The notes: generated by a model from the letters alone, not told the origin. A stretch of 64,000 nucleotides of DNA from Mesorhizobium ciceri biovar biserrulae WSM1271 (GCF_000185905.1 NC_014923.1:1178001-1242000), one strand, 5' to 3'. Shown: positions 1 to 8,015, counted from the stretch's first letter. Translations and numbers: made by a program.

Positions 1-436
1 CGATCGGCATCAGCCGATCGCGCATGGCGATGGCGGTCGGTTCGGGCACATAGAGGCCGCCCGAATCACCCATCACCGGATCGCAGATATAGACGGCGCC
101 GGGCGTCCTTGCCTTGACCGCGGCGACCAGCGAGGCGACGGCCTCGGCCTGGCCCGCCTCGCCGAGATAGCCGGACAGCACGGCGCCGACCTCACCCAGC
201 CATGGCGCCCGCTCGAGATCGGCCATCAGAGCCTTGAACTCGTCGAGCGGCGGCACGATGCGCGTCGCGCGCCCATGGCCGGGATGCCAGGGCAAGATGA
301 CGGTCGGCACCGCCCAGACCGGGAACCCCAGGGTCTCCAGCGCAAAGACGGCGGCACGGTTGCCGACCGAGCCACGCGCGACATGGCTGGAAATGACGAT
401 GACCGCACGCGGCGCGTCGGTTTGTTCGGCGCTCAT
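1..436 (-). CDS. pdxY: Pyridoxal kinase, 5' part (runs off the window)
   Basis: The gene starts with ATG at 436 and its 3' end lies outside the window; 145 residues are visible. It would phosphorylate pyridoxal, pyridoxine or pyridoxamine in the cytosol for PLP salvage. The N-terminal pattern VIVISSHVARGSVGNRAA, then FPVWAVPTVILPWHPGHG and, near the edge, the YICDPVMGD motif, are typical of PdxY/PdxK in the ribokinase fold; the GTGD active-site region is not in view. The small membrane-protein gene at 450-701 lies 13 nt upstream on the same strand and may share its transcript. The family call is confident from these motifs; PdxY rather than PdxK is inferred from the close fit of the N-terminus. 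Confidence 0.88.
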   Translation of the reverse strand, partial: MSAEQTDAPRAVIVISSHVARGSVGNRAAVFALETLGFPVWAVPTVILPWHPGHGRATRIVPPLDEFKALMADLERAPWLGEVGAVLSGYLGEAGQAEAVASLVAAVKARTPGAVYICDPVMGDSGGLYVPEPTAIAMRDRLMPI

Positions 437-449
437 TGTCGTTTGATTC

Positions 450-701
450 CTAACTGCCCCGGATGACGTAAAGCACGAGCCAGACCATCAGGCCCAGCGC
501 CAGCAGCAGGCCCAGCGTGCGGCCAAAGCGGGTGCCCCAGACTTCGATCGGATCGGCACGATCGGCATCGGCCGCGGTGACGTGATCGTGCATGCCTTTC
601 GCTGCCCGCGCTACAAACGAGTTGCCGGCCGGATCCGTCTCGCGCGCAATGCGCTCGAGGATACGGCGCGATTCCTTGTCGCTGTCCTGGCGTTCCGCCA
701 T
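450..701 (-). CDS. Small single-pass membrane protein, unknown function
   Basis: An 83-residue protein with a charged, cytosol-like first part (residues 1-58, rich in Arg, Asp and Glu) and one strong hydrophobic segment at about residues 61-80, ending RGS. I do not recognise a domain. It starts with ATG at 701 and its stop lies 13 nt before the pyridoxal kinase start on the same strand, so the two are probably cotranscribed. The tail-anchored shape suggests a peripheral inner-membrane protein, but no function can be read from the sequence. Confidence 0.65.
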   Translation of the reverse strand: MAERQDSDKESRRILERIARETDPAGNSFVARAAKGMHDHVTAADADRADPIEVWGTRFGRTLGLLLALGLMVWLVLYVIRGS

Positions 702-864
702 GATGATGTCCCGTTTTGCCGGACCTTATCGCGTTCGCACGGCCAATCACAGAGCCTTGCAGCGGCACCGGGCGTGCCAGGCGAGGGGCTGCCGGCGCGG
801 GCGGTTTTCTTGCGCGCTGATTGTGGTAATGCTTCGCGTGCAACTTCTACCGAGGGACCCCATC

Positions 865-1503
865 ATGTTTGCCCAGCGCCTTGCCTTGCCGTCCACGTTC
901 CGCACGCTGCCCGCCTTCCTGATGATGGCGATCGTGCTGCCGCTGCTTGCAGGCTGCGGCTATAACACCATCCCGACGGCGGAAGAAAATGCCAGGGCGG
1001 CATGGAGCGAGGTGCTGAACCAGTATCAGCGCCGCGCCGACCTCATCCCCAACCTGGTCGAGACGGTCAAGGGCTATGCCTCGCATGAAAAGGATACGCT
1101 CGACGCGGTGGTCGAGGCGCGCGCCAAGGCAACGCAGATCACGGTAACACCGGAAACGCTGAAGGATCCCGAAGCCCTCAAGAAGTTTCAGGATGCCCAG
1201 GCGGGGCTGACCAGCGCGCTGTCGCGGCTGATCGCGGTCTCGGAGGCCTATCCCGACCTCAAGGCCAATCAGAACTTCCTGGCGCTGCAGGCGCAGCTCG
1301 AAGGCACCGAGAACCGCATCGCGGTGTCGCGGCGCGATTACATCCAGGCGGTCAGGGACTACAATCTGACGCTGAGGACGTTCCCCTCGATGCTGTGGGC
1401 GACCTTCTGGTTCCGCGGCAACGAGCCCTTCGCCAATTTCACCGTCGCCGAAGACAAGATGCAGCCGCCGAAGGTCGATTTCGGCACGAAGCAGGGCGGG
1501 TGA
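865..1503 (+). CDS. LemA family lipoprotein
   Basis: A 212-residue LemA protein. The ATG at 865 is chosen over upstream in-frame starts because GAGGG sits 8 nt before it and the product then begins with a lipoprotein signal peptide ending LLAGC (Cys about residue 31). The next part contains the family pattern of an N-proximal helix (NQYQRRADLIPNLVETVKGY, about residues 49-68) and long amphipathic helices; the family usually has 180-200 residues. LemA proteins are membrane-anchored helical bundles of unclear function, often encoded beside TPM-domain proteins, exactly as here with three TPM genes downstream. They probably act at the cell envelope together. Confidence 0.92.
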   Translation: MFAQRLALPSTFRTLPAFLMMAIVLPLLAGCGYNTIPTAEENARAAWSEVLNQYQRRADLIPNLVETVKGYASHEKDTLDAVVEARAKATQITVTPETLKDPEALKKFQDAQAGLTSALSRLIAVSEAYPDLKANQNFLALQAQLEGTENRIAVSRRDYIQAVRDYNLTLRTFPSMLWATFWFRGNEPFANFTVAEDKMQPPKVDFGTKQGG

Positions 1504-1560
1504 ACGTCCACTGTCATCGGAATAAATCCCCCGAAATGACGGGCTGCTGGCGTGCAAACA

Positions 1561-1714
1561 CCCCCCTCTGTCCTACCGGACATCTCCCCCTCAAGGGGGG
1601 AGATTGGCAGCTTCGGCGCTGACGCCCATCTTGCGACGTTGAAAATTGGTGAAAGTGGAGATGGCGGCCAATCTCCCCACTTGAGGGGGAGATGCCCGGC
1701 AGGGCAGAGGGGGG
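1561..1714. repeat. Inverted pair of about 50-bp repeat arms (palindromic repeat family 1, copy 1)
   Basis: The left arm (1561-1610) starts CCCCCCTCTGTCC and contains the internal hairpin CTCCCCCTCAAGGGGGGAG. The right arm (1667-1714) is its near-complete reverse complement and ends GGCAGAGGGGGG. About 56 bases separate the arms. The same structure recurs at 38924-39082, and a shorter relative lies at 7976-8015. The right arm lies inside the open frame of the following TPM gene. It behaves like a dispersed intergenic palindromic element; no protein is encoded in it. Confidence 0.88.
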
Positions 1715-2532
1715 CGCTCCGGAACGCAAGCCTAGGGTTCCTTTTCGCTCTTCTAAGCCTCCTCTTCCTCCCCTTCACCGCCCTCGCGGCCGATCTCCCG
1801 GCGCTGACCGGCCGTGTCGTCGACAATGCCGGCATCATCGACGCCGCGACCAGGGCGGCGCTGACCCAAAAACTCGCCGATTTCGAGACAAAAGGCTCCG
1901 ACCAGATCGTCGTCGCGACGATTCCCAGCCTCGATGGCGAGGAGATCGAGCCTTACGCCAACCGGCTGTTCCGCTTCTGGAAGCTCGGCCAGGCGAAGGA
2001 AAACAATGGCGTGCTGCTGCTGGTGGCCCCGAACGACCGCAAGATGCGCATCGAGGTCGGCTATGGGCTGGAAGGCACGCTGACCGACCTGCACACCAAG
2101 CTGATCATCGAAAATGACATGGTGCCGGCCTTCCGCGCCGGGGACTTCTCGGGCGGTATCAGCAAGGCCGTCGACGACATGGTCATGGTGCTGGAAGGCA
2201 ATCCGGAGGAGCTGGAGGCGCGCGGCGAGCGCAACCAGCAAGCGCCTTTCGATTCCGACGACCTGTTCTTCGCCGTCTTCATCAGCATCTGGGCGATCAT
2301 CTTCTTCGGCAGCATTGCGGCTTCCGTGCTGCCGCCGATCTTCGGCCAGAAGCTTGGCCCCGGCCGCTACCGCTGGCTTGGCATGACCTTCGAGCCAAGC
2401 CGGCGATCCTCCAGTGGCGGCTGGTCGTCGGGGAGTTCCGGCGGCGGCTGGTCTTCGGGGTCAAGCGGCGGTGGAGGTTTTTCCGGCGGCGGCGGTTCGT
2501 CCGGCGGCGGCGGCTCGTCGGGAAGCTGGTGA
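1681..2532 (+). CDS. TPM-domain membrane protein (YgcG-like), copy 1
   Basis: The mature part begins ADLPALTGRVVDNAGIID, the hallmark start of a TPM (TLP18.3/Psb32/MOLO-1) domain, which covers about 150 residues. A membrane segment follows (FAVFISIWAIIFFGSIAAS) and then a Gly/Ser/Trp-rich tail ending GGSSGSW. The start is uncertain. No ATG, GTG or TTG occurs in the signal peptide itself (LGFLFALLSLLFLPFTALAA); the nearest in-frame candidate is TTG at 1681, inside the right arm of the palindromic repeat, and the nearest ATG is at 1552, upstream of the left arm. With TTG the protein has 283 residues and an Arg-rich n-region encoded by the repeat. The domain is nearly identical to that of the next gene. 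TPM proteins are envelope proteins of poorly known function often paired with LemA. Confidence 0.8.
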   Translation: MRGRCPAGQRGALRNASLGFLFALLSLLFLPFTALAADLPALTGRVVDNAGIIDAATRAALTQKLADFETKGSDQIVVATIPSLDGEEIEPYANRLFRFWKLGQAKENNGVLLLVAPNDRKMRIEVGYGLEGTLTDLHTKLIIENDMVPAFRAGDFSGGISKAVDDMVMVLEGNPEELEARGERNQQAPFDSDDLFFAVFISIWAIIFFGSIAASVLPPIFGQKLGPGRYRWLGMTFEPSRRSSSGGWSSGSSGGGWSSGSSGGGGFSGGGGSSGGGGSSGSW

Positions 2533-2536
2533 TGGC

Positions 2537-3415
2537 ATGATGGTATCCAGCATCAGCCTGTCGAAACGCGACCGCCTCGCCTCGGCCGTCCTGATTGCTG
2601 CGGTCGTGCTGTTCTCCTGCGTCATGGCCTACGCGACCGACTTGCCGGCGCTGACCGGCCGTGTCATCGACAATGCCGGCATCATCGACGCCGCGACCAA
2701 GACGGCGCTGACGCGGAAGCTCGCCGACTTCGAGACGAAAGGTTCCGACCAGATCGTCGTCGCGACGATTCCCAGCCTCGATGGCGAGGAGATCGAGCCC
2801 TACGCCAATCGGCTGTTCCGCTTCTGGAAACTTGGCCAGGCGGGCGAGAACAATGGCGTGCTGCTGCTGGTTGCCCCGAACGACCGCAAGATGCGCATCG
2901 AGGTCGGTTATGGGCTGGAAGGCACGCTGACCGACCTGCACACCAAGCTCATCATCGAGAATGACATGGTGCCGGCCTTCCGCGCCGGGGACTTCTCCGG
3001 CGGCATCAGCAAAGCCGTCGACGACATGGTCATGGTGCTGGAGGGCAATCCCGAAGAACTGGAAGCGCGGGGCAAGCGCAATCCCGCCGATGACGGCACG
3101 TCCATCGATCCGATCTTTGCCGTGTTCCTGATCCTGTGGGCGACGATGTTCTTCGGCGGGATGGCGATGGCGTTCCTGCCGCCGATGTTCGGCACGAAAC
3201 TGTCGCCGGGCGTGTACAAATGGCTGGGCATGACGTTTCGTTATGGCCGCGGGCCGAGCGGGTACTCGGGCACTGGCTGGACAACCGGTTCATCGTCGGG
3301 CGGCGGCTGGTCTTCGGGTTCGGGCAGTGGCTGGTCCTCGGGGTCAAGCGGCGGTGGCGGGTTTTCCGGTGGCGGCGGCTCGTCGGGTGGTGGCGGTTCT
3401 TCAGGAAGCTGGTGA
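2537..3415 (+). CDS. TPM-domain membrane protein (YgcG-like), copy 2
   Basis: A 292-residue paralogue of the preceding gene, beginning 4 nt after its stop with two adjacent ATGs (2537, 2540). A signal peptide (about residues 10-32, hydrophobic core AVLIAAVVLFSCVMA) precedes the TPM domain, which differs from copy 1 at only a handful of the first 140 or so mature positions. The transmembrane and linker part (IFAVFLILWATMFFGG onward) is clearly diverged, and the Gly/Ser-rich end (SGGGGSSGGGGSSGSW) is the same again. This pattern points to tandem duplication with later homogenisation of the domain part. The gene probably belongs to a LemA-TPM-TPM-TPM operon; the third TPM gene starts 8 nt downstream. 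Confidence 0.9.
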   Translation: MMVSSISLSKRDRLASAVLIAAVVLFSCVMAYATDLPALTGRVIDNAGIIDAATKTALTRKLADFETKGSDQIVVATIPSLDGEEIEPYANRLFRFWKLGQAGENNGVLLLVAPNDRKMRIEVGYGLEGTLTDLHTKLIIENDMVPAFRAGDFSGGISKAVDDMVMVLEGNPEELEARGKRNPADDGTSIDPIFAVFLILWATMFFGGMAMAFLPPMFGTKLSPGVYKWLGMTFRYGRGPSGYSGTGWTTGSSSGGGWSSGSGSGWSSGSSGGGGFSGGGGSSGGGGSSGSW

Positions 3416-3423
3416 GACAGATC

Positions 3424-4062
3424 ATGGCAACACGACCAATCAGCCCGCAGGATCATGAGCGCATCGCAACCGCGATCCACGCCGCCGAGGAGAAAACCGA
3501 CGGCGAAATCTACTGTGTCGTGGCGCATGCCAGCGACGGCTATTTCTTCCCGGCCGCCTTCATGGCGACCGTGTGCATGCTGATCGTCAGCCTGGCGGTC
3601 GGCTACGGTCTGGAGGCCTGGTGGCTGTCGATCCGGCTGCCGCATTTCGTCCTCGCCCAGCTCCTGGCGCTTGCCTGCCTGCTGGCCTTGTTGTGGGCGC
3701 TGCCCGGCCTGCGCATTCACCTGGTGCCGAGGCGGCTGCGCTACCAGGCGGCGCACGCCAACGCGATCAAGCAGTTCCTCGCCCGCAACGTCCACCGCAC
3801 CACGGCGCGCACCGGCGTGCTGGTCTTCGTCTCGATCGCCGAGCGCTATGCCGAGGTGGTCGCCGATTCGGGTATCGACGCCAAGGTCGGCCAGCATGTC
3901 TGGGACGGCGTCGTGCGCGACCTTACCGCGCATGCCGGCGACGACCGGCTTGCCGACGGCTTCGTCAAGGCGATCGAGTTGGTGGGTGCGGTGCTGGCCG
4001 AGCATTTCCCGGTCACTGCGGGCGACAGCAACGAGCTCGACGACCATCTTGTCGAGATTTGA
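3424..4062 (+). CDS. TPM-domain protein without signal peptide
   Basis: A 212-residue protein starting MATRPISPQDHERI at 3424, eight bases after the preceding TPM gene. It begins directly with a TPM-like segment (IHAAEEKTDGEIYCVVAHASD), then has two hydrophobic segments at about residues 42-65 and 75-100, and a second half with TARTGVLVFVSIAERYAEVVAD and a predicted helical end. This is the layout of the shorter TPM proteins that accompany LemA operons. It lacks the Gly/Ser tail of its neighbours. Being last in the row, it is likely the third TPM partner of the same envelope operon. Function beyond the domain family is unknown. Confidence 0.87.
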   Translation: MATRPISPQDHERIATAIHAAEEKTDGEIYCVVAHASDGYFFPAAFMATVCMLIVSLAVGYGLEAWWLSIRLPHFVLAQLLALACLLALLWALPGLRIHLVPRRLRYQAAHANAIKQFLARNVHRTTARTGVLVFVSIAERYAEVVADSGIDAKVGQHVWDGVVRDLTAHAGDDRLADGFVKAIELVGAVLAEHFPVTAGDSNELDDHLVEI

Positions 4063-4180
4063 GCCTTTCCACAGAAGTCTTGAAGGCCCCTTACCAGGGC
4101 GGTGATCGCCTGTGAGAAAGCAGCCGGCTGGCCGCCCGGACCCTTGCAATCGGGCGATGCGGGTTTATGGTTAACAAATC

Positions 4181-4687
4181 ATGAATACGCTGACGATCGA
4201 CATCCGGAAAGCCGACCCGCGCGATGCCAGTGCCATCGCCGAGGTGCATCTGGAAGCCTGGCGCGGCGCCTATTCCGGCATCATTCCGCACCGGACCCTG
4301 ACATCGATGATCAACCGTCGAGGCGCCGACTGGTGGGCGAATGCGATTCGCCGCGCCGCCACCGTTCTGGTCGTCGAAATCGGCGGCAAGATCGCCGGCT
4401 ATGCGACGATCGGCAAGAACCGCGCCCGTGAACTGCGCCAGCAGGGCGAAATCTACGAATTGTACCTGCGCCCGGAATATCAGGGCATCGGGCTCGGCAG
4501 CCGCCTGTTTTCGGCGGCCAAGGCGCGGCTGGCCGATCACGGGCTGAAAGGCATGGTCGTGTGGGCGCTGGAGGACAACCAGAACGCGCTTGCCTTCTAT
4601 GCCGGCGCCGGTGGCCGCGATGTCGCCGAGGGCGTCGAGATCTTCGAGCAGAAGGCGCTGAAGAAGGTCGCTTTCGTCTGGGAATGA
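4181..4687 (+). CDS. GNAT family N-acetyltransferase
   Basis: A 168-residue GCN5-related acetyltransferase that would move an acetyl group from acetyl-CoA to an unknown amine. The fold can be followed: N-terminal IRKADPRDASAIAEVHLEAW, the central strand IAGYATI, the family motif A region ELYLRPEYQGIGLGSRLF (Q/R-x-x-G-x-G/A pocket at about residues 104-109), and the distal NALAFYAGAGG segment. It stands alone between the TPM operon and ppa, on the same strand as both. The substrate cannot be told from the sequence. Confidence 0.87.
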   Translation: MNTLTIDIRKADPRDASAIAEVHLEAWRGAYSGIIPHRTLTSMINRRGADWWANAIRRAATVLVVEIGGKIAGYATIGKNRARELRQQGEIYELYLRPEYQGIGLGSRLFSAAKARLADHGLKGMVVWALEDNQNALAFYAGAGGRDVAEGVEIFEQKALKKVAFVWE

Positions 4688-4799
4688 CAACCCGGCCTTT
4701 CGGCAATTGGGCGTTCCATTCGCACCCAGCACCATTCGCCGCATTGCACCATGACGCGCCGCCCGCTATCGATCGTCCATCGAGAGAGGGATTTAAGCC

Positions 4800-5333
4800 A
4801 TGCGCATTGAAGCCATAGCCAGCGGAAAGAATCCGCCTGAGGACGTCAACGTCATCATCGAGGTGCCGATCGGCGGCGAGCCGATCAAGTACGAGATGGA
4901 CAAGGAGGCCGGCACGCTGTTCGTCGACCGCTTCCTGCACACCTCGATGCGCTACCCCGGCAATTACGGCTTCGTGCCGCACACGCTGTCGGGCGACGGC
5001 GATCCGATCGACGTGCTGGTCTGCAACACGCGCGCGCTGGTGCCGGGCTGCGTCATCAACGTGCGGCCGATCGGGGTGCTGATCATGGAAGACAATGCCG
5101 GCCAGGATGAGAAGATCATCGCCGTGCCGTCGCCAAAACTGACGCTGCGTTACGAGAACGTCACCGAATACACTCAGCTGCCCGACATTACGCGCCAGCA
5201 GGTGCAGCACTTCTTCGAGCACTACAAGGATCTCGAGCCCGGCAAATGGGTCAAGATCGAAGGCTGGCACGATTCCAAATACGCCAAGAAGATGATCGTC
5301 GACGCGATCGAGCGGGCCAAGGCGAGCAAGTAG
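4800..5333 (+). CDS. ppa: Inorganic pyrophosphatase (family I)
   Basis: A 177-residue soluble pyrophosphatase that hydrolyses PPi to two phosphates and drives biosynthetic reactions. Family I signatures are visible: [29 protein letters not shown], and the metal-binding DGDPIDVLV motif, followed by the C-terminal [14 protein letters not shown]. Length matches the bacterial family (about 175). GAGAGAGGG lies about 10 nt before the ATG. It appears to be a single-gene unit. Confidence 0.97.
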   Translation: MRIEAIASGKNPPEDVNVIIEVPIGGEPIKYEMDKEAGTLFVDRFLHTSMRYPGNYGFVPHTLSGDGDPIDVLVCNTRALVPGCVINVRPIGVLIMEDNAGQDEKIIAVPSPKLTLRYENVTEYTQLPDITRQQVQHFFEHYKDLEPGKWVKIEGWHDSKYAKKMIVDAIERAKASK

Positions 5334-5342
5334 CCCGACCGG

Positions 5343-5936
5343 TCAGTTGTCGACCCGGCCGAAGGCCGGCACTTTGCCGATGACGGTGTGTCTGTCCTTG
5401 CCGCAGGCGAAGGTGCGTGCCTTGTCGTCGGCAAGCTTGCGCGCCTGGTCGTTGGCGACGGGATTGCCGGTGGCCAGCACCAGGCCGACGGTGCAGCCGT
5501 CGCGGGCGTCCATCTGGCCGACCTTGGCGACGAGCAGCACCTCGGTCGGCTTTTTCTCGTCCTCGGGATTGCTGATCGAGCGGCGATGGATGACGGCATA
5601 GGGCACTGCCGTGTCGCCCTTGGTTTCGATGCGCCATTCGACTTTGGCTCCGGACGAATTGAGGCCGGAAAAGCTTTCCCAGACCGTCGTCATGTCGCCG
5701 CCGGGCGGAAAACCGTAGAACAGCGATTCACGGGCGTCGTCATAGGCGATCAGTACGGGATAGCCGCGATAGCCTGAACAGGCGAGTTCGGCCCAGTCGC
5801 CGTCGCCTTCTTCTGCCTGCGCGTAGGTCACGCAGTCCGTTTTCGAATCCAGATCGGTGTAGGCGCTGGAAATGCCGTCGGCTTGCGCCGCCTGACCGAG
5901 ACCGACCAGGACAAGCGGGATCAGAATGGCACGCAT
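5343..5936 (-). CDS. Secreted protein of unknown function
   Basis: A 197-residue protein if begun at ATG 5936, where the product opens with a clean signal peptide (MRAILIPLVLVGLGQAAQA); a longer in-frame start at 5978 would bury this signal. The mature protein has four Cys residues (in DCVTYA, ELACSGYRG, DGCTVGL and FACGKD) that could form two disulfides, consistent with the periplasm. I recognise no domain. It converges with ppa, nine bases separating the stops. Downstream of the TetR gene on the same strand by about 45 nt, so cotranscription with it is possible. Confidence 0.75.
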   Translation of the reverse strand: MRAILIPLVLVGLGQAAQADGISSAYTDLDSKTDCVTYAQAEEGDGDWAELACSGYRGYPVLIAYDDARESLFYGFPPGGDMTTVWESFSGLNSSGAKVEWRIETKGDTAVPYAVIHRRSISNPEDEKKPTEVLLVAKVGQMDARDGCTVGLVLATGNPVANDQARKLADDKARTFACGKDRHTVIGKVPAFGRVDN

Positions 5937-5981
5937 GGCGGTCAATCTCCGTTGCAAGCCGCCGCAGCGTAGCGCCAAACG

Positions 5982-6599
5982 CTATTTCTTCAAGCTGGCT
6001 TCGATCAGCAGGTCGGCATTGCGGGCAACCGCTTGCGCCGGACCGCCGAGGCCGAACAACTGGCCGCTGATATAGGCGCCCTCGATCAGCAGCAGCAGGC
6101 CGTCGCCGAGCGTGTCTGGGTCTTGCGCGCCCATCGCAGCCGCCATGGCGCGCAGGCGGCGGCGCAGTTCCTGCTTGTTGGCCTCGCTGACCACGCGGGC
6201 CGGATGGCTGTGGTCGGGATATTCGACCGCCGCATTGGTCATGCCGCAGCCGCGATAGTCCGCCACCTGCGTGCGCTTGCCGATGCGGGTCAGGAAAGCC
6301 TTGATCTGAGCGCGCGGGTCGCCGGGATGAGCGGCGACCGCTTCGTCGAAGCGCTCCCAGTATTCACGGTCATATTGCCTGAGATAGGAAGCGGCCAGTT
6401 CGTCCTTTGACGGAAAGCTGCGGTAGAGGCTGGGCTTGGTGACGCCGGCACGCTTGACGATCTCGTCGACGCCGATCGCCCTGATGCCGCGCCGGTAGAA
6501 CAGGTCATAGGCCACATCGAGGATCTTCTTGGCGGCTTTCGGCGGAGCGGATGCATGACCGTCGCTGATGGTCAGTTCAATATTTTTGTCGGTTGGCAT
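5982..6599 (-). CDS. TetR family transcriptional repressor
   Basis: A 205-residue TetR protein. The N-terminal DNA-binding region is plain: AAKKILDVAYDLFYRRGIRA, then GVDEIVKRAGVTKPSLYRSF as the helix-turn-helix, about residues 22-66. The C-terminal ligand domain is unspecific but contains a CGM motif (YRGCGMTNAA) found in a subset of TetR proteins close to quinone and drug responders. It is divergent from an MFS exporter, with only 74 bases between the starts, and two copies of a 12-bp dyad lie in that gap. It most likely represses the exporter and possibly itself. Confidence 0.93.
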   Translation of the reverse strand: MPTDKNIELTISDGHASAPPKAAKKILDVAYDLFYRRGIRAIGVDEIVKRAGVTKPSLYRSFPSKDELAASYLRQYDREYWERFDEAVAAHPGDPRAQIKAFLTRIGKRTQVADYRGCGMTNAAVEYPDHSHPARVVSEANKQELRRRLRAMAAAMGAQDPDTLGDGLLLLIEGAYISGQLFGLGGPAQAVARNADLLIEASLKK

Positions 6600-6611
6600 C
6601 GTGTGACTCGA

Positions 6612-6641
6612 TTGACAATGTTACCGATCGGTACGTATACA
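6612..6641 (+). promoter_or_regulatory. Sigma-70-type promoter for the MFS gene
   Basis: TTGACA at 6612-6617 and TATACA at 6636-6641 are separated by 18 bases, close to the housekeeping consensus. Transcription would begin about 6648, giving a leader of roughly 26 nt before the ATG at 6674. A perfect operator dyad lies between the two boxes. Confidence 0.7.
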
Positions 6642-6671
6642 TGTTCCCACCCTGCAACGTACCGGTCAGTA
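6622..6671. promoter_or_regulatory. Two TetR operators, TACCGATCGGTA and TACCGGTCAGTA
   Basis: A perfect 12-bp palindrome TACCGATCGGTA sits at 6622-6633, between the -35 and -10 boxes of the MFS promoter. A second copy with two changes, TACCGGTCAGTA, is at 6660-6671 and covers the ribosome-binding region just before the MFS ATG. Position and sequence fit repression by the divergent TetR protein. The assignment of binder is inferred. Confidence 0.75.
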
Positions 6672-6673
6672 AC

Positions 6674-7957
6674 ATGATAACTCAATCTCGCCCCTTTGGC
6701 CAGCGCTACGCTTTCGTCGTGGTCGGCGTCATCTTCCTCAGCCTGCTGGTCGCGGCTGGCCTGCGCTCCGCACCCTCGGTCATGATGCTGCCACTCGAGA
6801 ACAGTTTCGGCTGGCGCCGCGACATCATCTCCCTGGCCGCCGGTGTCGGCATTCTGCTTTACGGTTTGACGGGGCCATTTGCCGCAGCCCTGATGGAGCG
6901 CATCGGGCTGCGCCGCACGCTGCTCGCCTCGCTGGTGGTGATGTCGGGCTCGACCATGCTCAGCCTGCTGATGACCAAGCCGTGGCATCTGTTCATCACC
7001 TGGGGCGTGTTCTCGGGCATTGGTTCCGGTGCCGTCGCCAGCGTGCTCGGCGCGACCATCGTCAATCGCTGGTTCAAGACCAATCGCGGCCTTGTCATGG
7101 GATTGATGTCGGCCTCCAGTGCCTCGGGCATGCTGGTGTTCCTGCCGCTGATCGCCGCTCTGGCACAGTCGGGCGGCTGGCAGCCGGTTGTCATTGCGGT
7201 CGCGATCGCGACCGCTGCCCTGATACCGCTGGTCTGGCTGCTGGTGCCGGAGCGGCCGGCATCGATCGGCATGGTGCGCTATGGCGCCGAGGCTGACGAT
7301 GTGCCGCCGACGCCGCCTGCGTCACAGGGCAACTTTCTGGCGCATACGTTCTCGACGCTGCGCCGTGCCGCCGGCACGCGGGTGTTCTGGTATCTGTTCG
7401 CCACCTTCTTCGTCTGCGGCTTCACCACCAACGGGCTGGTCGGCACGCATCTGATCGCGTTTTGCGGCGACATGGGCATCGGCGAGGTGCAGGCCGCCGG
7501 CCTGCTGTCGATGATGGGCATTTTCGATCTGATCGGCACGACATTGTCGGGCTGGCTCACCGACCGTTTCGACCCGCGCAAGCTGCTCGGCGTCTATTAC
7601 GGCATCCGCGGCCTGTCGCTGATCTACCTGCCCTATTCCGGCTTCTCAGCGACCAGCCTGATCATCTTCGCCGTGCTCTACGGTCTCGACTGGATCGCCA
7701 CCGTGCCGCCGACTCTGAGGCTCGCCAATGAGGCGTTCGGCGATCGCAGTGGGCCGATCGTGTTCGGCTGGATCGTCGCCGGCCACCAGATCGGTGCGGC
7801 GACCGCCGCCGCCTTCGGTGGCACCATGCGCGAGTTGCAGGGCAATTACGAACTGGCCTTCCTGATCGCCGGCATGACGGCAATAGCCGCTGCCTGTATC
7901 TCGCTGCTGATCAACACCAGCAAGCCGGCATTCGAGCCGGAGCCGCAGGCGGCGTAG
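6674..7957 (+). CDS. MFS transporter, TetR-controlled
   Basis: A 427-residue major facilitator protein with about 12 hydrophobic segments and the inter-helix 2-3 loop ALMERIGLRRTLLA. The central cytosolic loop (about residues 203-225) contains many prolines (DDVPPTPPA). The ATG at 6674 is preferred to one at 6641, because 6641 lies in the -10 box of the predicted promoter. Subfamily features resemble monocarboxylate/oxalate-formate-type MFS proteins more than classical drug exporters, so the substrate is open. Pairing with a divergent TetR gene and operators suggests induction by its own substrate. Confidence 0.9.
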   Translation: MITQSRPFGQRYAFVVVGVIFLSLLVAAGLRSAPSVMMLPLENSFGWRRDIISLAAGVGILLYGLTGPFAAALMERIGLRRTLLASLVVMSGSTMLSLLMTKPWHLFITWGVFSGIGSGAVASVLGATIVNRWFKTNRGLVMGLMSASSASGMLVFLPLIAALAQSGGWQPVVIAVAIATAALIPLVWLLVPERPASIGMVRYGAEADDVPPTPPASQGNFLAHTFSTLRRAAGTRVFWYLFATFFVCGFTTNGLVGTHLIAFCGDMGIGEVQAAGLLSMMGIFDLIGTTLSGWLTDRFDPRKLLGVYYGIRGLSLIYLPYSGFSATSLIIFAVLYGLDWIATVPPTLRLANEAFGDRSGPIVFGWIVAGHQIGAATAAAFGGTMRELQGNYELAFLIAGMTAIAAACISLLINTSKPAFEPEPQAA

Positions 7958-7975
7958 GGAGAGACGCTACCGGCC

Positions 7976-8015
7976 AAGCTGCCATCTCCCCCACACGGAG
8001 GAAGATCGGCAGCTT
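7976..8015. repeat. Short palindromic repeat related to family 1
   Basis: AAGCTGCC at 7976-7983 pairs with GGCAGCTT at 8008-8015. The interior ATCTCCCCC...GGAGGAAGAT resembles the CATCTCCCCCTC...GGAGATTGGCAGC core of the longer repeats at 1561 and 38924. It looks like a decayed single arm. It lies 18 nt after the MFS stop and could act as a transcript end hairpin. Confidence 0.65.

Noticed and set aside
1552..1680. Long N-terminal extension of the first TPM protein from ATG 1552
   Set aside because: It translates the repeat element and spacer, puts 70 polar residues before the signal peptide and has no ribosome site; kept only as an alternative.
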